Assembly (NCBI RefSeq): GCF_021173085.1
Contig: NZ_CP076413.1
Span: 2,666,001-2,730,000, forward strand
Length of the DNA: 64,000 nucleotides
Direction: 5' to 3'
From: Ralstonia wenshanensis
GTDB taxonomy: Bacteria > Pseudomonadota > Gammaproteobacteria > Burkholderiales > Burkholderiaceae
Shown: positions 39,629-51,067 of the stretch, one piece after another
Layout of the letters: each line of letters starts with the position of its first letter
Position numbering within the stretch: the stretch's first letter is position 1
Made by a program: the position numbers and the translations under genes
Notes under the pieces: model-generated
The model's database searches: none
Seen by the model: the letters and a program-made list of their open reading frames with translations, nothing else
What the model was told of the DNA's origin: nothing

Positions 39629-41725
39629 TTAGGCAGCGCCAGGCGTTCCACCGCTCTCGCTGTCTTGCGGCGGCGGCGCCACAGCAGCGTCCGCTTCTGC
39701 GCGCGCCTCTTCCTCATCGGCGGCGGGTTGTGGTTCAGCCGGCACATCGGCTTCCGGCTCTGCCTCGGCCAGTTCTTCTTCGATGGCTTCGGCCTCAGCT
39801 TGCGCGTCGACCGCGGGCGCGAGGATTTCGACCACGCGGCACGACACTTCCAGGCTGATCTCGTCGGTCTCCAGGATATCGAGCACAACATGCGTGCCGC
39901 GTGGCGTTTGTGCCAGCTCGGGCACCTTCGTCACCAGCGGAATGTCGGCGAATCGCACAGCGCCTTCCTTCAGCACCACGGCCTGCATGCGTGTGCGGTT
40001 TTCCTGCTTGAGCCAGCGCAGGCACCAGTAGCGCTCCATGGTCGACTGGTGGTCGGCGTAAGCAGCGTAGGTGGCTTCGAAGTCGGCCACGGCAGCCAGC
40101 AGATCGGCATCTTTGGGCTTGAACGGCGCGATCAGCTTGGCCGTCACGCCGTGCTGCGCCACTGCTGCAATCTGCCATTGGTTGACCAGATCGACATAGC
40201 GACGCAGCGGCGAGGTGCTCCACGCGTACTGCGCCACCCCGAGCCCTTCATGCGGCGCCGGATACGTCTGCATGCGCGTGCGGTGCATGCCCCACGCCTT
40301 CTGTGTGCGATAGATGCCCGGCACCCCGGCGTCGGCCAGCATGCGGCCCCACGTGCTGTTGGCCAGGATCATCAACTCGGCGACGATCTTGTCCAGCGGC
40401 GAGCCGCGTTTGCGCTGTTCGATCCGCACGCGCTCGCCACCGCCCTCGGCTTCGGGAATCGCATCGATGTAGAACGAATAATCGCCCTTCTGCGCGCCCT
40501 CCGGCTTCAGGCCGCTTGCGATGCGGGCCTGCTGGCGGCCGTCATACAAGGCGCACACGAACGGCCACAGCACCGCCAGTTCGGCCTTGAACGGGTAGTC
40601 GCCCGAGCCATCGGCCAGCGCGTCGGCGGTGATCACGTCGTCGAGCAGGTTGTGGCGCAGGTTGGCCGCCACGGTCACGGATTCGCAGCGCGTCTCGCTG
40701 GCGGTGACGGCCCACGTGGCACGGTCGACCGTCGCGTACAGCGACAGGGCCGGACACGCGCGCCCTTCCTGCAGCGTGTAACGATCCACCACCGACTCCG
40801 GCAGCATCGTGATCTTGTCGCCGGGGAAATACACGGTCGACAAACGCTGGCGTGCAATCACGTCCAACGGTTCACCGCGCTGGATGCCAAAGCCCGGCGC
40901 GGCAATATGGATGCCGATACGCACGGTGGCGTCATCAATCGGGGTCACGGAGATGGCGTCGTCGATTTCCGTGGTGGTCACATCGTCGATCGAGAAGGCG
41001 CGCACGTCGGCGGCCGGCAGCTCCATCGCGGGTTCCGGCACGGTCACATCCGGGAAGCCGGTGCCCTTCGGGAAGCACTCCGAGAGGAAGCGCGCCTCAT
41101 GCAGCGCGCGGGCATTGGCGATGCCGCCCACCGCCACCATTAGGCGCATCGGCGACAGACCCAGTGCCGTGCACGCCGCATCGAGCGCCTTGTATTCGAG
41201 GCTGTTCTTGTCCGGCTTGAACAAGAGTTGCAGCGTCTTGCCGCCGAAGGCCTCAGGCAGGCGCATCGCCTTCAGCTCGGCTTCATATTCGGCCTGCAGG
41301 GCAGCTTGCTGTTTCTTGCGCTCGAGGCCCGCGAGCGCGGCCTTCAGTTGATCTTCGGGTGCGCGCTGATAGCGGCCGCGGCCCTTGCGGCGGAAGTAGA
41401 TCGGCGAGCCATGCAGCGCGATAGCCAGCGCGGCTTGCTGCGTGGCATTGGCGCCGGCGCCAAAGTATTCGCCCGCCAGATCGGTAAAGCCGAATTCTTC
41501 GGCCGAAGCGCATTCCCAGAGGAAATCCAGGTCGATCTCTGCCGACAGTGCCTGAGCGGCCTGCGACAACTCACCAGCGGACGGCTGCGCGAATTGCAGC
41601 AACACGTCGCGCGACTTGACCTTGGTGCGCTTGGCACTCGGCAACTCGACCTGATAGGCCTCGCCCTGTTGGGACAAGACGGTGCCCGCGCGGATCTCGC
41701 CGCCTTCTTCAAACAGCAACTGCAT
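39629..41725 (-). CDS. RNase II-family (RNB domain) exoribonuclease
   Basis: 698-residue protein with an RNB catalytic domain. The core reads FSIDDVTTTEIDDAISV (about 236-252, the metal-binding aspartates), IGIHIAAPG, YFPGDKITMLPE, and later YAWSTSPLRRYVDLVNQ. It would degrade RNA 3' to 5'. The last 60 residues are an Ala/Glu/Pro-rich acidic tail unlike catalytic RNB sequence. Shorter than RNase R and without a clear second cold-shock domain; beta-proteobacterial RNB subgroup. Transcribed towards the TonB-like gene. Confidence 0.92.
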   Translation of the reverse strand: MQLLFEEGGEIRAGTVLSQQGEAYQVELPSAKRTKVKSRDVLLQFAQPSAGELSQAAQALSAEIDLDFLWECASAEEFGFTDLAGEYFGAGANATQQAALAIALHGSPIYFRRKGRGRYQRAPEDQLKAALAGLERKKQQAALQAEYEAELKAMRLPEAFGGKTLQLLFKPDKNSLEYKALDAACTALGLSPMRLMVAVGGIANARALHEARFLSECFPKGTGFPDVTVPEPAMELPAADVRAFSIDDVTTTEIDDAISVTPIDDATVRIGIHIAAPGFGIQRGEPLDVIARQRLSTVYFPGDKITMLPESVVDRYTLQEGRACPALSLYATVDRATWAVTASETRCESVTVAANLRHNLLDDVITADALADGSGDYPFKAELAVLWPFVCALYDGRQQARIASGLKPEGAQKGDYSFYIDAIPEAEGGGERVRIEQRKRGSPLDKIVAELMILANSTWGRMLADAGVPGIYRTQKAWGMHRTRMQTYPAPHEGLGVAQYAWSTSPLRRYVDLVNQWQIAAVAQHGVTAKLIAPFKPKDADLLAAVADFEATYAAYADHQSTMERYWCLRWLKQENRTRMQAVVLKEGAVRFADIPLVTKVPELAQTPRGTHVVLDILETDEISLEVSCRVVEILAPAVDAQAEAEAIEEELAEAEPEADVPAEPQPAADEEEARAEADAAVAPPPQDSESGGTPGAA

Positions 41726-41878
41726 GGATTTGTATGGATTGCGGCACTCGCATGAGCGAGCGTCACTTTGAATGAGGTGGAATGGCCGCGCACCCTGACG
41801 TCACAACGCAATACGCGGCGTTAAAAAGTTGGGGGCGATGATACCGCACTGGCTGAACGCCCGGCCCGCGAAATACGC

Positions 41879-42457
41879 CTACCGCGGCGGGTGGAAGTTG
41901 CTCAGCGCAGGCAGGAAAACCTCTGTCACGAGCATCGCGCTTGCCCCGCGTCGGAACACCGATCGGCGGGCCGGCAACCGGGCGGTCCCAGCCACAGGCG
42001 CGTCGCCGAGCGCCCCGTGCGCCCGGCGTACCAGCGGGTGGCGCGCGTCCAGCAAAGCGAATTCGAAATCTCCGCGCTCAACACGCGGATCGGCAAACAG
42101 CGAGTGCCCCAGCGGCTGCGCGCCCAGTGCTTTCAGGAACGGCCAGTCAAGCGCCACACTGCGCGGATGCACGATAGTGTGGGCATAGACCACCGGGATG
42201 TCGTCGCAGATCAACAAAACCTCGCGGATCAAGGTGTCCGCAGGGCCAGCCATGCCTAGACAACGCCACTCGTCGCGCAACGGCATCGCGCGCTGCTGGC
42301 CGAGCAATTGAACGCGGAAGCGTGAGGATGCCGCCCGAAGCCGCGCGGTCAGCGAATCGGCACCCACAGCCCAACGCGCCCAATGCCGGTCATAGACGAC
42401 AGCCGGAGGCAACGCGCTGCGCCAGAGGCTGCGCGGGTAAGAGGGGGAATCGGTCAT
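41879..42457 (-). CDS. ubiC: Chorismate pyruvate-lyase
   Basis: Converts chorismate to 4-hydroxybenzoate and pyruvate, the first step of ubiquinone synthesis. 192 residues, close to E. coli UbiC plus some N-terminal residues. Visible: MPLRDEWRCLGMAGPADTLIREVLL, with the product-binding Arg, and AHTIVHPRS, and the terminal VTEVFLP. ATGA overlap with the yqiA stop (42454-42457) makes it coupled to the esterase gene. Third gene of the mpl-yqiA-ubiC operon. Confidence 0.94.
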   Translation of the reverse strand: MTDSPSYPRSLWRSALPPAVVYDRHWARWAVGADSLTARLRAASSRFRVQLLGQQRAMPLRDEWRCLGMAGPADTLIREVLLICDDIPVVYAHTIVHPRSVALDWPFLKALGAQPLGHSLFADPRVERGDFEFALLDARHPLVRRAHGALGDAPVAGTARLPARRSVFRRGASAMLVTEVFLPALSNFHPPR

Positions 42458-43077
42458 GCGGCGCTAAACGGATGCGCTGCCAACAAATCGGCGGGAACAC
42501 CGCAGAAGACAAGCACTTCGTCCATGTACTGGGCGAAATCGCTGATGCCATGGTCGCTGCCGTTGATGATGCGGGTGGCCGCGCCAGGAAAGTGGCCAAG
42601 CATTTCGCGGTAATCGAGCACTTCATCGCCGGTCGCCGCCAGTAAGTAATAGCGCTCGGGTTGCGTGATCGCAGGTACGGCAAGGGCGCACAGCTCATCG
42701 AGGTGATGCGGCTCAACGCGAATCGTGCCACCGCCATGCCACAACGGTTGCTCGCCAACGTATTTGGCGAGATCCCGCTCCGGGCGGGTAGCGGGATTAA
42801 GCATGGCTGCACGAAGCCCATGCCGCTCAGCCAGCCAGGTGGCGTAAAAGCCGCCCAGGGAAGAGCCGATAAGCACAGGCTTGAGGCCGTCACGCGTACC
42901 CAACTCAGAGAGCAGCGCCTCTGTTTCGGCCATCGCCTCACGGGGTGACACGGGCAACGTCGGACAAACGTATTCATCTGCCAGGCCCACGGAAGCCATC
43001 CGCCGACCTAACAACTGCGCTTTGAACGAGCGCGGCGACGAACGGAATCCGTGCAGATAGACGATGGATACCGGCAT
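42454..43077 (-). CDS. yqiA: YqiA-like alpha/beta-hydrolase (esterase)
   Basis: 207-residue hydrolase of the YqiA/UPF0227 family. Start MPVSIVYLHGFRSSPRSFKA; nucleophile in LIGSSLGGFYATWL (Ser about 72), acid in AATGDEVLDY and His in GSDHGISDFA complete the triad. The physiological ester is not known. Lies 7 bp after mpl and overlaps ubiC. Confidence 0.92.
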   Translation of the reverse strand: MPVSIVYLHGFRSSPRSFKAQLLGRRMASVGLADEYVCPTLPVSPREAMAETEALLSELGTRDGLKPVLIGSSLGGFYATWLAERHGLRAAMLNPATRPERDLAKYVGEQPLWHGGGTIRVEPHHLDELCALAVPAITQPERYYLLAATGDEVLDYREMLGHFPGAATRIINGSDHGISDFAQYMDEVLVFCGVPADLLAAHPFSAA

Positions 43078-43084
43078 ATTGGGA

Positions 43085-44470
43085 TCAGTTCGCCGTGCCG
43101 ACGCGTTCAGCCAACGCGTCCAGCAGCCTCTGATGTACGCCGCCGAACCCCCCGTTGCTCATGACAAGGACGTGGTCGCCAGGGCGGGCGGCAGCCGTGA
43201 CGTCTGCAACTAGGGCGGCCAGATCAGAGAATGCCTTCGCGCGGCCCCCCAGCGGTGCTAACGCGCCAGCCAAATCCCAGCCGATTGCGTCGCGGCCGTT
43301 GGCGGCACCGTAAGCGAAGACTTGATCAGCTCCGGACAGGCTGTCTGGAAGCGCCTGCTTCATCACACCCAACTTCATGGTGTTTGAACGAGGCTCCAGT
43401 ACCGCGAGAATGCGCCCCTTCCCTACTCGACGGCGCAGGCCCTCGATCGTCGTACGAATGGCGGTCGGATGATGGGCAAAATCGTCGTACACGGTCACGT
43501 CATTGACAGTGCCACGCACTTCCATGCGGCGTTTCACATTTTCGAAACGGGCCAGGCTTTCAATGGATTGAGCAGGCGGCACGCCAACGTGGCGCGCCGC
43601 GGCAATGGCTGCCAGCGCATTCATGCGATTGTGATCGCCTTGAAGCGCCCAACGGACTCGGCCCTGCGGCTGCCCCTTGAAAACCACGTCGAAGCTGTCG
43701 TCATCGCGCAGGTTCGCGATTTTCCAGCCAAGGCGGTCTTCAGCGCCGAATTGCTCGACTTCTGACCAGCATCCGCGCTCAAGTACACGCTTCAGGCTAT
43801 CTTCGCGACCATTCACGAGCAGGCGACCTTGACCGGGCACAGTGCGTACCAAGTGGTGAAATTGGGTTTCGATTGCCGCAAGATCGGGAAAGATGTCGGC
43901 GTGATCGAACTCCAGGTTATTCAATATGGCCGTACGGGGGCGGTAATGGACGAACTTGCTGCGCTTGTCGAAAAATGCCGTGTCGTACTCATCGGCCTCG
44001 ATGACAAAAAAGTCGGATTCCGTGAGCCGCGCCGACAACCCGAAGTTGCGCGGCACACCACCCACCAGGAAGCCCGGGTTGTAGCCGGCGTCCTGCAAGA
44101 TCCACGCGAGCATCGATGTAGTTGTCGTTTTGCCATGCGTACCTGCCACGGCAAGCACCCATTTCTGACGCAGGACGTTGTCGCCCAGCCATTGCGGGCC
44201 AGAAATGTAAGGGAGATTGCGATCCAGGATGGCTTCCATCAGCGGATTGCCGCGGGAGATCACGTTGCCGATGACGTACAAATCAGCGCCGATGGAGAGC
44301 TGTTCGGGGTCGAACCCTTCGATCAGTTCGATACCTTGCGCTTCGAGCTGGGTGCTCATCGGGGGGTAGACGTTGGCGTCGCAGCCGGTGACGCGGTGAC
44401 CGGCCTGGCGGCCAATCAGGGCAATGCCGCCCATGAAGGTGCCGCAGATTCCAAGGATGTGGATATGCAT
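43085..44470 (-). CDS. mpl: UDP-N-acetylmuramate:L-alanyl-gamma-D-glutamyl-meso-diaminopimelate ligase
   Basis: Murein-tripeptide recycling ligase. 461 residues starting MHIHILGICGTFMGG, as in Mpl. ATP loop AGTHGKTTTTSMLAW near 118-132, VIEADEYDTAFFDKRSKFVH specific for Mpl, NNLEFDHADIF, and the C-terminal domain with YDDFAHHPTAI. ATG 44470 is preferred over 44500 from family alignment. First gene of the minus-strand operon; divergent to the gene at 44549. Confidence 0.96.
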   Translation of the reverse strand: MHIHILGICGTFMGGIALIGRQAGHRVTGCDANVYPPMSTQLEAQGIELIEGFDPEQLSIGADLYVIGNVISRGNPLMEAILDRNLPYISGPQWLGDNVLRQKWVLAVAGTHGKTTTTSMLAWILQDAGYNPGFLVGGVPRNFGLSARLTESDFFVIEADEYDTAFFDKRSKFVHYRPRTAILNNLEFDHADIFPDLAAIETQFHHLVRTVPGQGRLLVNGREDSLKRVLERGCWSEVEQFGAEDRLGWKIANLRDDDSFDVVFKGQPQGRVRWALQGDHNRMNALAAIAAARHVGVPPAQSIESLARFENVKRRMEVRGTVNDVTVYDDFAHHPTAIRTTIEGLRRRVGKGRILAVLEPRSNTMKLGVMKQALPDSLSGADQVFAYGAANGRDAIGWDLAGALAPLGGRAKAFSDLAALVADVTAAARPGDHVLVMSNGGFGGVHQRLLDALAERVGTAN

Positions 44471-44548
44471 GGGAGCCATCTCAACTTCGTTGCGCCGCAT
44501 TGTACCTGCGGCTTCAGGCCGGCCCGCGCGCTTCAGTAAAATAGAGCC

Positions 44549-45223
44549 ATGTCCAAACGCTCCACCCTCGACCCCGCCCGCGTGCGGGAGGAAATTGCCA
44601 TCACCGCCGCGCGCATGATCGCGGAAGACGGCGCCGATTACGCGACCGCCAAGCGCAAGGCCGCGCGCCAGGTGCTTGGCACCGAATCCCGCGCGCCCGG
44701 CGAATGGCTGCCCGACAATGAACAGGTCGAAACGGAAGTCCGCGAATACCAGGCGCTGTTCCAGGCCGAATCCCAGCCGCGCGTGCTGGCGTTGCTGCGC
44801 CGCATCGCACTGCTACTGATGGAAGGGCTGGCAGTCCACCACCCGTACTTGGCGGGCGCGGTCTTCAACGGCACCGCCAGCGAGCACTCCGACATCCACC
44901 TGCAGGTCTTCTGCGATAGCCCGAAGGATGTGGCGATCTTCCTGCTCAACGCCGGCGTGGACTTCGATACCACGGAGAGCGCTCACTTCGCCGGCCGAGA
45001 CGAGGTGGAAACGCTCAGCTTCCTGTGGCGCGGCCAATGGCCCGCCGGGGCCGAATCCCACGAGTTGGCGCGCGAGCTGCGCGCTGAAACAGGCACGCCC
45101 GTCGGCGTCCATATCGCCCTATATGACATGAACGATGTGCGCGGTGCGCGGCGGGCAGACGCCACCGGCAAGACGCAACGCGGCGACGCGGCGGCAGTGC
45201 GTGCCCTACTGTCGCAGGGGTGA
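44549..45223 (+). CDS. Conserved hypothetical protein with possible nucleotidyltransferase-like core
   Basis: 224 residues, acidic C-terminal half. Starts MSKRSTLDPARVREEIA with a helical, basic segment (GADYATAKRKAARQVLG). The middle AGAVFNGTASEHSDIHLQVF (about 110-130) resembles a polymerase-beta-like G-S/T-x-Ser-D-D nucleotidyltransferase turn, but only one pair of acids is present, so activity is uncertain. The gene is common next to mpl in Burkholderiaceae, divergent from it. No signal peptide. I do not assign a function. Confidence 0.75.
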   Translation: MSKRSTLDPARVREEIAITAARMIAEDGADYATAKRKAARQVLGTESRAPGEWLPDNEQVETEVREYQALFQAESQPRVLALLRRIALLLMEGLAVHHPYLAGAVFNGTASEHSDIHLQVFCDSPKDVAIFLLNAGVDFDTTESAHFAGRDEVETLSFLWRGQWPAGAESHELARELRAETGTPVGVHIALYDMNDVRGARRADATGKTQRGDAAAVRALLSQG

Positions 45224-45287
45224 TCGGCCGACAGGAGTACAATCCCGCACGCTCCGCCTCTGTATATATAGAGACCTCCGCAAAACC

Positions 45288-45812
45288 ATGTCCCGCCGTA
45301 CCGCTCTGATTGCCCTGTTGATTGCCGGCCTGCTTGCCGCGACGGCGGGCGTCTATTTTGGGCATCGCGCCACTGAGCCCAAAACGCCGGCCGACCATGC
45401 TGTTGCCGCGTTCTACGGCAGCAAGCTCCCGGACGCCAATGGCGCCCCCCTGGATCTGGCAGCGTTTCGGGGCCAGCCGGTGGTCATCAATTTCTGGGCA
45501 CCGTGGTGCGGTCCTTGCGTAGAGGAGATGCCCGAGCTGTCTGCGCTGGCACAGGAGCAAAAGGCCAAGGCAAGGTTCGTTGGCATCGGGATTGACTCGG
45601 CGTCCAATATCCAGACTTTTCTGGGTAAGGTCCACGTCACATACCCCATTGCCGTGGCGGGCTTTGGCGGAACGGAGCTGGGCCGCCAGTTCGGAAACGA
45701 AGTCGGCGGCCTTCCGTTCACTGTGATCCTCAACGCACAAGGTGAGATCATTTTCCGGAAGATGGGTCGTGTGCATGCCGACGAACTGCGTGAGGCCCTG
45801 CGGCGCACGTGA
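45288..45812 (+). CDS. TlpA-family thioredoxin-like protein
   Basis: 174-residue membrane-anchored or secreted thiol-disulfide protein. N-terminal helix MSRRTALIALLIAGLLAATAG serves as anchor or uncleaved signal; the thioredoxin motif WCGPC is in NFWAPWCGPCVEEMP (about 73-87), with cis-Pro in GGLPFTVI. Family of TlpA/ResA, acting in periplasmic reduction (often for cytochrome c maturation). ATG 45288 lies after a TATATATA stretch that may be the -10 region of its own promoter. Confidence 0.93.
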   Translation: MSRRTALIALLIAGLLAATAGVYFGHRATEPKTPADHAVAAFYGSKLPDANGAPLDLAAFRGQPVVINFWAPWCGPCVEEMPELSALAQEQKAKARFVGIGIDSASNIQTFLGKVHVTYPIAVAGFGGTELGRQFGNEVGGLPFTVILNAQGEIIFRKMGRVHADELREALRRT

Positions 45813-45821
45813 ACGTACAAA

Positions 45822-45837
45822 AACGTCATATGACGTT
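45822..45837. promoter_or_regulatory. Perfect 16-bp palindrome downstream of tlpA-like gene
   Basis: AACGTCATATGACGTT is a perfect two-fold symmetric sequence 10 bp after the thioredoxin stop and 158 bp before aroQ. It could be an operator for a dimeric regulator; no T-run, so not a standard terminator. Confidence 0.4.
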
Positions 45838-45935
45838 CATGTGCACACAACTCCCCTTCTTCTTCGGCAAATGTGTGGACAGTACGCCCAAGATCGGTGA
45901 AAACACCGATTTCTCGATACTTTTTCAGCAAAAAC

Positions 45936-45965
45936 TAGACAAAGCATTCTAAGTTGCTGTAAATT
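45936..45965 (+). promoter_or_regulatory. Possible aroQ promoter
   Basis: TAGACA (45936-45941) and TAAATT (45960-45965) with an 18-bp spacer, 30 bp before the GTG start of aroQ. AT-rich compared with its surroundings. Confidence 0.35.
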
Positions 45966-45995
45966 GCGCCCAACTTCGCTCAACCGGTCAAAACC

Positions 45996-46463
45996 GTGGC
46001 TGATAAACCCATCGCCAAAGCGCTTCGCAACGTGCTCGTACTGCACGGCCCGAACCTCAATTTGCTGGGGACGCGCGAACCGGAAGTCTATGGTGCAACC
46101 ACCCTCGCCGACATCAACGCCGCCCTGGTCGAACGCGCCACCGCGCGCGGCGTGACGCTTGCGCACTTCCAGTCGAACCATGAAGGTGCGCTGGTGGATC
46201 GTATCCACGCCGCAAAAAACGAAGGCATTGAATTCATCATCATCAATCCGGCCGCCTACACGCACACGAGCGTGGCTCTGCGCGATGCGCTGGCCGGCGT
46301 GGTGATCCCGTATATCGAAGTGCATCTGTCCAACGTGCATCGTCGTGAACCGTTCCGCCACCATTCTTATCTGGCGGACCAGGCGGTGGGCGTGATTTGC
46401 GGATTGGGCTGGCGCGGCTATCTGGCGGCGCTGGACTTCGCAATTGACCAACACGGCGGCTGA
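45996..46463 (+). CDS. aroQ: 3-dehydroquinate dehydratase, type II
   Basis: Third step of the shikimate path. 155 residues. The GTG start gives [25 protein letters not shown]; the active-site Tyr (REPEVYG), Arg, [16 protein letters not shown] and [19 protein letters not shown] with His are all present. It is 141 bp before accB, a common beta-proteobacterial order. Confidence 0.97.
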   Translation: MADKPIAKALRNVLVLHGPNLNLLGTREPEVYGATTLADINAALVERATARGVTLAHFQSNHEGALVDRIHAAKNEGIEFIIINPAAYTHTSVALRDALAGVVIPYIEVHLSNVHRREPFRHHSYLADQAVGVICGLGWRGYLAALDFAIDQHGG

Positions 46464-46604
46464 TCAGCCGTCTTCTTCCTTTTATTTCAACCACTTAACC
46501 AACGCAACGACGCCAGCGCCTGGAGCGCCTTTGACCGATGTGCGGCTGAAGAGCCATTCGCGCGCATCGACCGCCCAGACCGCCGACGCTGCAGGAGAAC
46601 GTTC

Positions 46605-47072
46605 ATGGATTTGCGCAAGCTGAAAACGCTGATCGACCTCGTGGCCGAATCGGGCATTTCGGAACTCGAAGTGACCGAAGGCGAAGGCAAGGTCCGCATC
46701 GTCAAGTCGGCGCCGCAAGTGGTGGCCCCGATGCAATATGCGCCGATGCCGATGCAGGCCGCACCGGCTGTCGGCGCCCCCGCGGCAGCGGCTCCGGCAG
46801 CCGTCGGTGGCGAGGCTGCCGCCCCGGCCCTGCCGGCAGGCCACATCGTGACGTCGCCGATGGTCGGCACGTTCTACCGTTCGCCGTCGCCGGGCGCTGC
46901 CGAGTTCGTCAAGGTGGGCGACACGGTCAAGGAAGGCCAGACGATCTGCATCATCGAAGCGATGAAGCTGCTCAATGAGATCGAAGCGGACAAGGCGGGC
47001 GTGATCAAGGAAATCCTGATCGAGAACGGCCAGGCTGTGGAATACGGCCAACCGCTGTTCGTGATCGGCTGA
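46605..47072 (+). CDS. accB: Acetyl-CoA carboxylase biotin carboxyl carrier protein
   Basis: 155-residue biotin carrier. N-terminal helix [23 protein letters not shown], an Ala/Pro-rich linker (about 50-72), and a C-terminal biotinyl domain with [15 protein letters not shown], where Lys is biotinylated. An AGGAGA site precedes the ATG. Followed by accC after 132 bp; together they start fatty-acid synthesis. Confidence 0.98.
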   Translation: MDLRKLKTLIDLVAESGISELEVTEGEGKVRIVKSAPQVVAPMQYAPMPMQAAPAVGAPAAAAPAAVGGEAAAPALPAGHIVTSPMVGTFYRSPSPGAAEFVKVGDTVKEGQTICIIEAMKLLNEIEADKAGVIKEILIENGQAVEYGQPLFVIG

Positions 47073-47204
47073 TCTTCCGGCATCTGACCCTCATCGTGCG
47101 GCGCGCAGCGTGCCGCATCCGAGCGCGAGCCGGCGCACAAGGGCTGCCACTGAGCGCGGCCCAGCCACTGCGCCCTCGCCTCTCCTTTTTGTAGCGAGAA
47201 CACG

Positions 47205-48568
<1,364 letters not shown>

Positions 48569-48572
<4 letters not shown>

Positions 48573-49468
48573 CGTACCGCGAATGCGTGCTCGAAGTGGC
48601 GCGTGACGACGCCGAAGCGTTGTCCGAAGCGCTGTTTGATCTCGGCGCGCTGTCGGTTTCGGTGGAAGACGCCGATGCCGACACGCCCGAAGAGCAACCA
48701 CTCTTTGGCGAGCCCGGCCACGAGCCGACACGCCTTGCGTGGAACCGCTCGCGCGTGGTTGCGCTGCTCGCTGACGATGCCGACCCGGCATTGCTGGTGG
48801 CAGCCGCGGCCAACGAAATCGGGCTGTCACCGCTGCCTGCGTACACCGTGCGCGAAGTCGAAGAGCAGGACTGGGTGCGCGTCACGCAATCGCAGTTCGA
48901 GCCCATTCATATTGGTGAGCACATCTGGGTCGTGCCGTCGTGGCACGATGCGCCGGAGCCCGATGCCGTGGTGCTAGAGCTCGACCCGGGCCTCGCGTTC
49001 GGCACCGGCAGCCACCCGACCACGCGCCTGTGCATGGAATGGCTCGAGCAGCACGTGCAACCCGGCGAACGCACGCTCGACTACGGCTGCGGCTCGGGCA
49101 TCCTGGCCATCGTCGCCAAGAAGCTCGGCGCCGGTGAAACCGTCGGTGTCGATATCGATCCGAACGCCGTGGAAGCCTCGCGCTACAACGCCGAGCGCAA
49201 CCACGTCGAAGCCACCTTCGCCCTGCCCGACGATGCACCGGAAGGCACGTTCGATCTGGTCGTCGCCAACATCCTGTCGAACCCGCTCAAGCTGATGGCA
49301 GCCATGTTGTGCGCACGCGTGCGCCCGGGCGGCCGGCTGATTCTGTCGGGCGTGCTTGAGCGCCAAGCCGAAGAAGTGGCTGCCGCGTATGCCTCGGTCA
49401 TTCCGCTCACCGTTTGGCGTGCACGTGACGGCTGGGTCTGCCTGCATGGTGTGAAACCCGCGGTGTGA
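48569..49468 (+). CDS. prmA: Ribosomal protein L11 methyltransferase
   Basis: Methylates L11 on lysines. 299 residues from GTG 48569, which overlaps the accC stop. N-terminal RNA/protein-recognition domain, then SAM fold with [19 protein letters not shown] (about 170-188) and [12 protein letters not shown], the methyltransferase NPPY-like NILS site. Translation is coupled to accC. Confidence 0.97.
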
Positions 49469-49575
49469 AGCCCACATAATTTCACGGTATTGCGCGCCAG
49501 CGCCGCCTGCAAAGGTCGACGCTGGCGCCACTGTCTGCAATACTCGCGCGGTCGGCTTTTTTCTCCTCGTCCCGC

Positions 49576-51015
49576 ATGGCAACTGCGCCACAAGCTGCGC
49601 CACGTTTGGCCGCCCGCTGCCCCAACTGCCAAACCGCATTCCGCGTTGTCGCCGATCAGCTTCGGCTGCGCGGCGGGCTCGTCCGTTGCGGCCGCTGCAA
49701 TCACGTCTTCGATGGCCGCGATCATCTGATCGAGCTTGGTGCCGCGCCCATGCCTGCGGCGCCGCCCGCCGAAGCAACGCAGCCACGGCAATTGCCGGAA
49801 CACACCGCTCGCGTTGCGCCGCTCTCAACGCCCGTCACCCCTGAACCGGAAACGCCCACGGCGCCACCTGCCGCAGAGGACGATCACGGCTTCGGCATGA
49901 CGCTGATCTGGGAAGAAGACGTTCCGGAAGAAGGCGTCGCGGAAGTGCATCTGGGGGAAGTGGAAGGGGCAACACCCGTGCCCGACGTGCAATCGACCGC
50001 ACCGGACACCCGCCCGCTGCCGGACGAGGCGCCGATCGAACACGCTGCCGAGCCCGCGCCGCAGACATCGCAACCCGAACCGCCCGCCGCGTCCGTCGCT
50101 CCCGCCGATCCGTTCCACGGCCTGCCGCCCATCCGCGACCTTGACGACGAGGAAGACGCGTTCGCCGCCGCCGTGCCCAAGCAGCCGTCGGCAGACCTGC
50201 AGGTGGAATCGGCCATCGCGCCCTCGCCAGCTCCGGCTGTGACCGCGTCTGCGCCGCCAGCGGTCGCCTCCCTGATGCCCGAGGCGCAGAAGCACGATTC
50301 GGTCTGGATGCGCCACGAAACCGATCCGCACACGCTTTTTGCGCCGGTGCCGCGCCGCCACCACGGCCACGCACGTCGCACGCAAGCCGAGCCGACCGGT
50401 CCGACGCCGCAGCGCACGCTGACCGGCGCCCCGCGTCCGCGCAAGGTGCGTGGGCCGAATCATGGTGTCTCTGCCGCGACGCTGGATTTCCTGCGTGCCG
50501 CGCAGGCCCGCGAGCAAGCACGTAAAACGACCGGACGCCGTGCCCTGGCGCGCATCGCGATCAGCTTGCTGGCGGTGCTGGCGGTAGCGCAACTGCTCTT
50601 CCTCGCGCGCGCCGAAATCGCTCGCCGCGCGCCCTCCGCACGCCCGATGCTGGAGGCACTGTGCCAGCCGTTGCACTGCACGATCGCGCCGCCGCGCGAC
50701 CTCGATGCATTGCAGATCGAATCGTCGCAACTGCAGCGTCAAGAGGGCGATGCCTCCGACCAGTACGTATTGACGGCTACGTTGCGCAACCGCGCCGGCG
50801 GCCCCATCGCCCTGCCGGCGATCGAACTGATAACCACCGACCTGCAAGACCAGTTGCTCTCGCGCCGTGCGCTACTGCCCGCCGACTACCTGAACCCGAG
50901 CGACAGTGCATACGGCAAGTCAGGGTTGCCCGCCCGCGCCGAACTACCGATTCGGGTACGATTCCAGTCCCAGCGCCCGACGGCCAATTACCGGGTCCTG
51001 ATTTTTTACCCCTGA
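49576..51015 (+). CDS. Zinc-ribbon DUF3426 protein
   Basis: 479 residues. N-terminal MJ0042 zinc ribbon: [20 protein letters not shown] and [10 protein letters not shown] (two CxxC pairs, about 15-50). A long Pro/Ala/Glu-rich low-complexity region (about 55-300) is followed by one membrane helix ([18 protein letters not shown], about 331-350) and a periplasmic DUF3426 domain. Function is unknown, but the gene commonly follows prmA in beta-proteobacteria. Domain order suggests a cytoplasmic sensor linked to a periplasmic domain, an inference. Confidence 0.88.
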   Translation: MATAPQAAPRLAARCPNCQTAFRVVADQLRLRGGLVRCGRCNHVFDGRDHLIELGAAPMPAAPPAEATQPRQLPEHTARVAPLSTPVTPEPETPTAPPAAEDDHGFGMTLIWEEDVPEEGVAEVHLGEVEGATPVPDVQSTAPDTRPLPDEAPIEHAAEPAPQTSQPEPPAASVAPADPFHGLPPIRDLDDEEDAFAAAVPKQPSADLQVESAIAPSPAPAVTASAPPAVASLMPEAQKHDSVWMRHETDPHTLFAPVPRRHHGHARRTQAEPTGPTPQRTLTGAPRPRKVRGPNHGVSAATLDFLRAAQAREQARKTTGRRALARIAISLLAVLAVAQLLFLARAEIARRAPSARPMLEALCQPLHCTIAPPRDLDALQIESSQLQRQEGDASDQYVLTATLRNRAGGPIALPAIELITTDLQDQLLSRRALLPADYLNPSDSAYGKSGLPARAELPIRVRFQSQRPTANYRVLIFYP

Positions 51016-51067
51016 ATCTTCACCCCCTGGCTTTTCCCCAACACGCATCAAAGGAAGGAGTAACACC

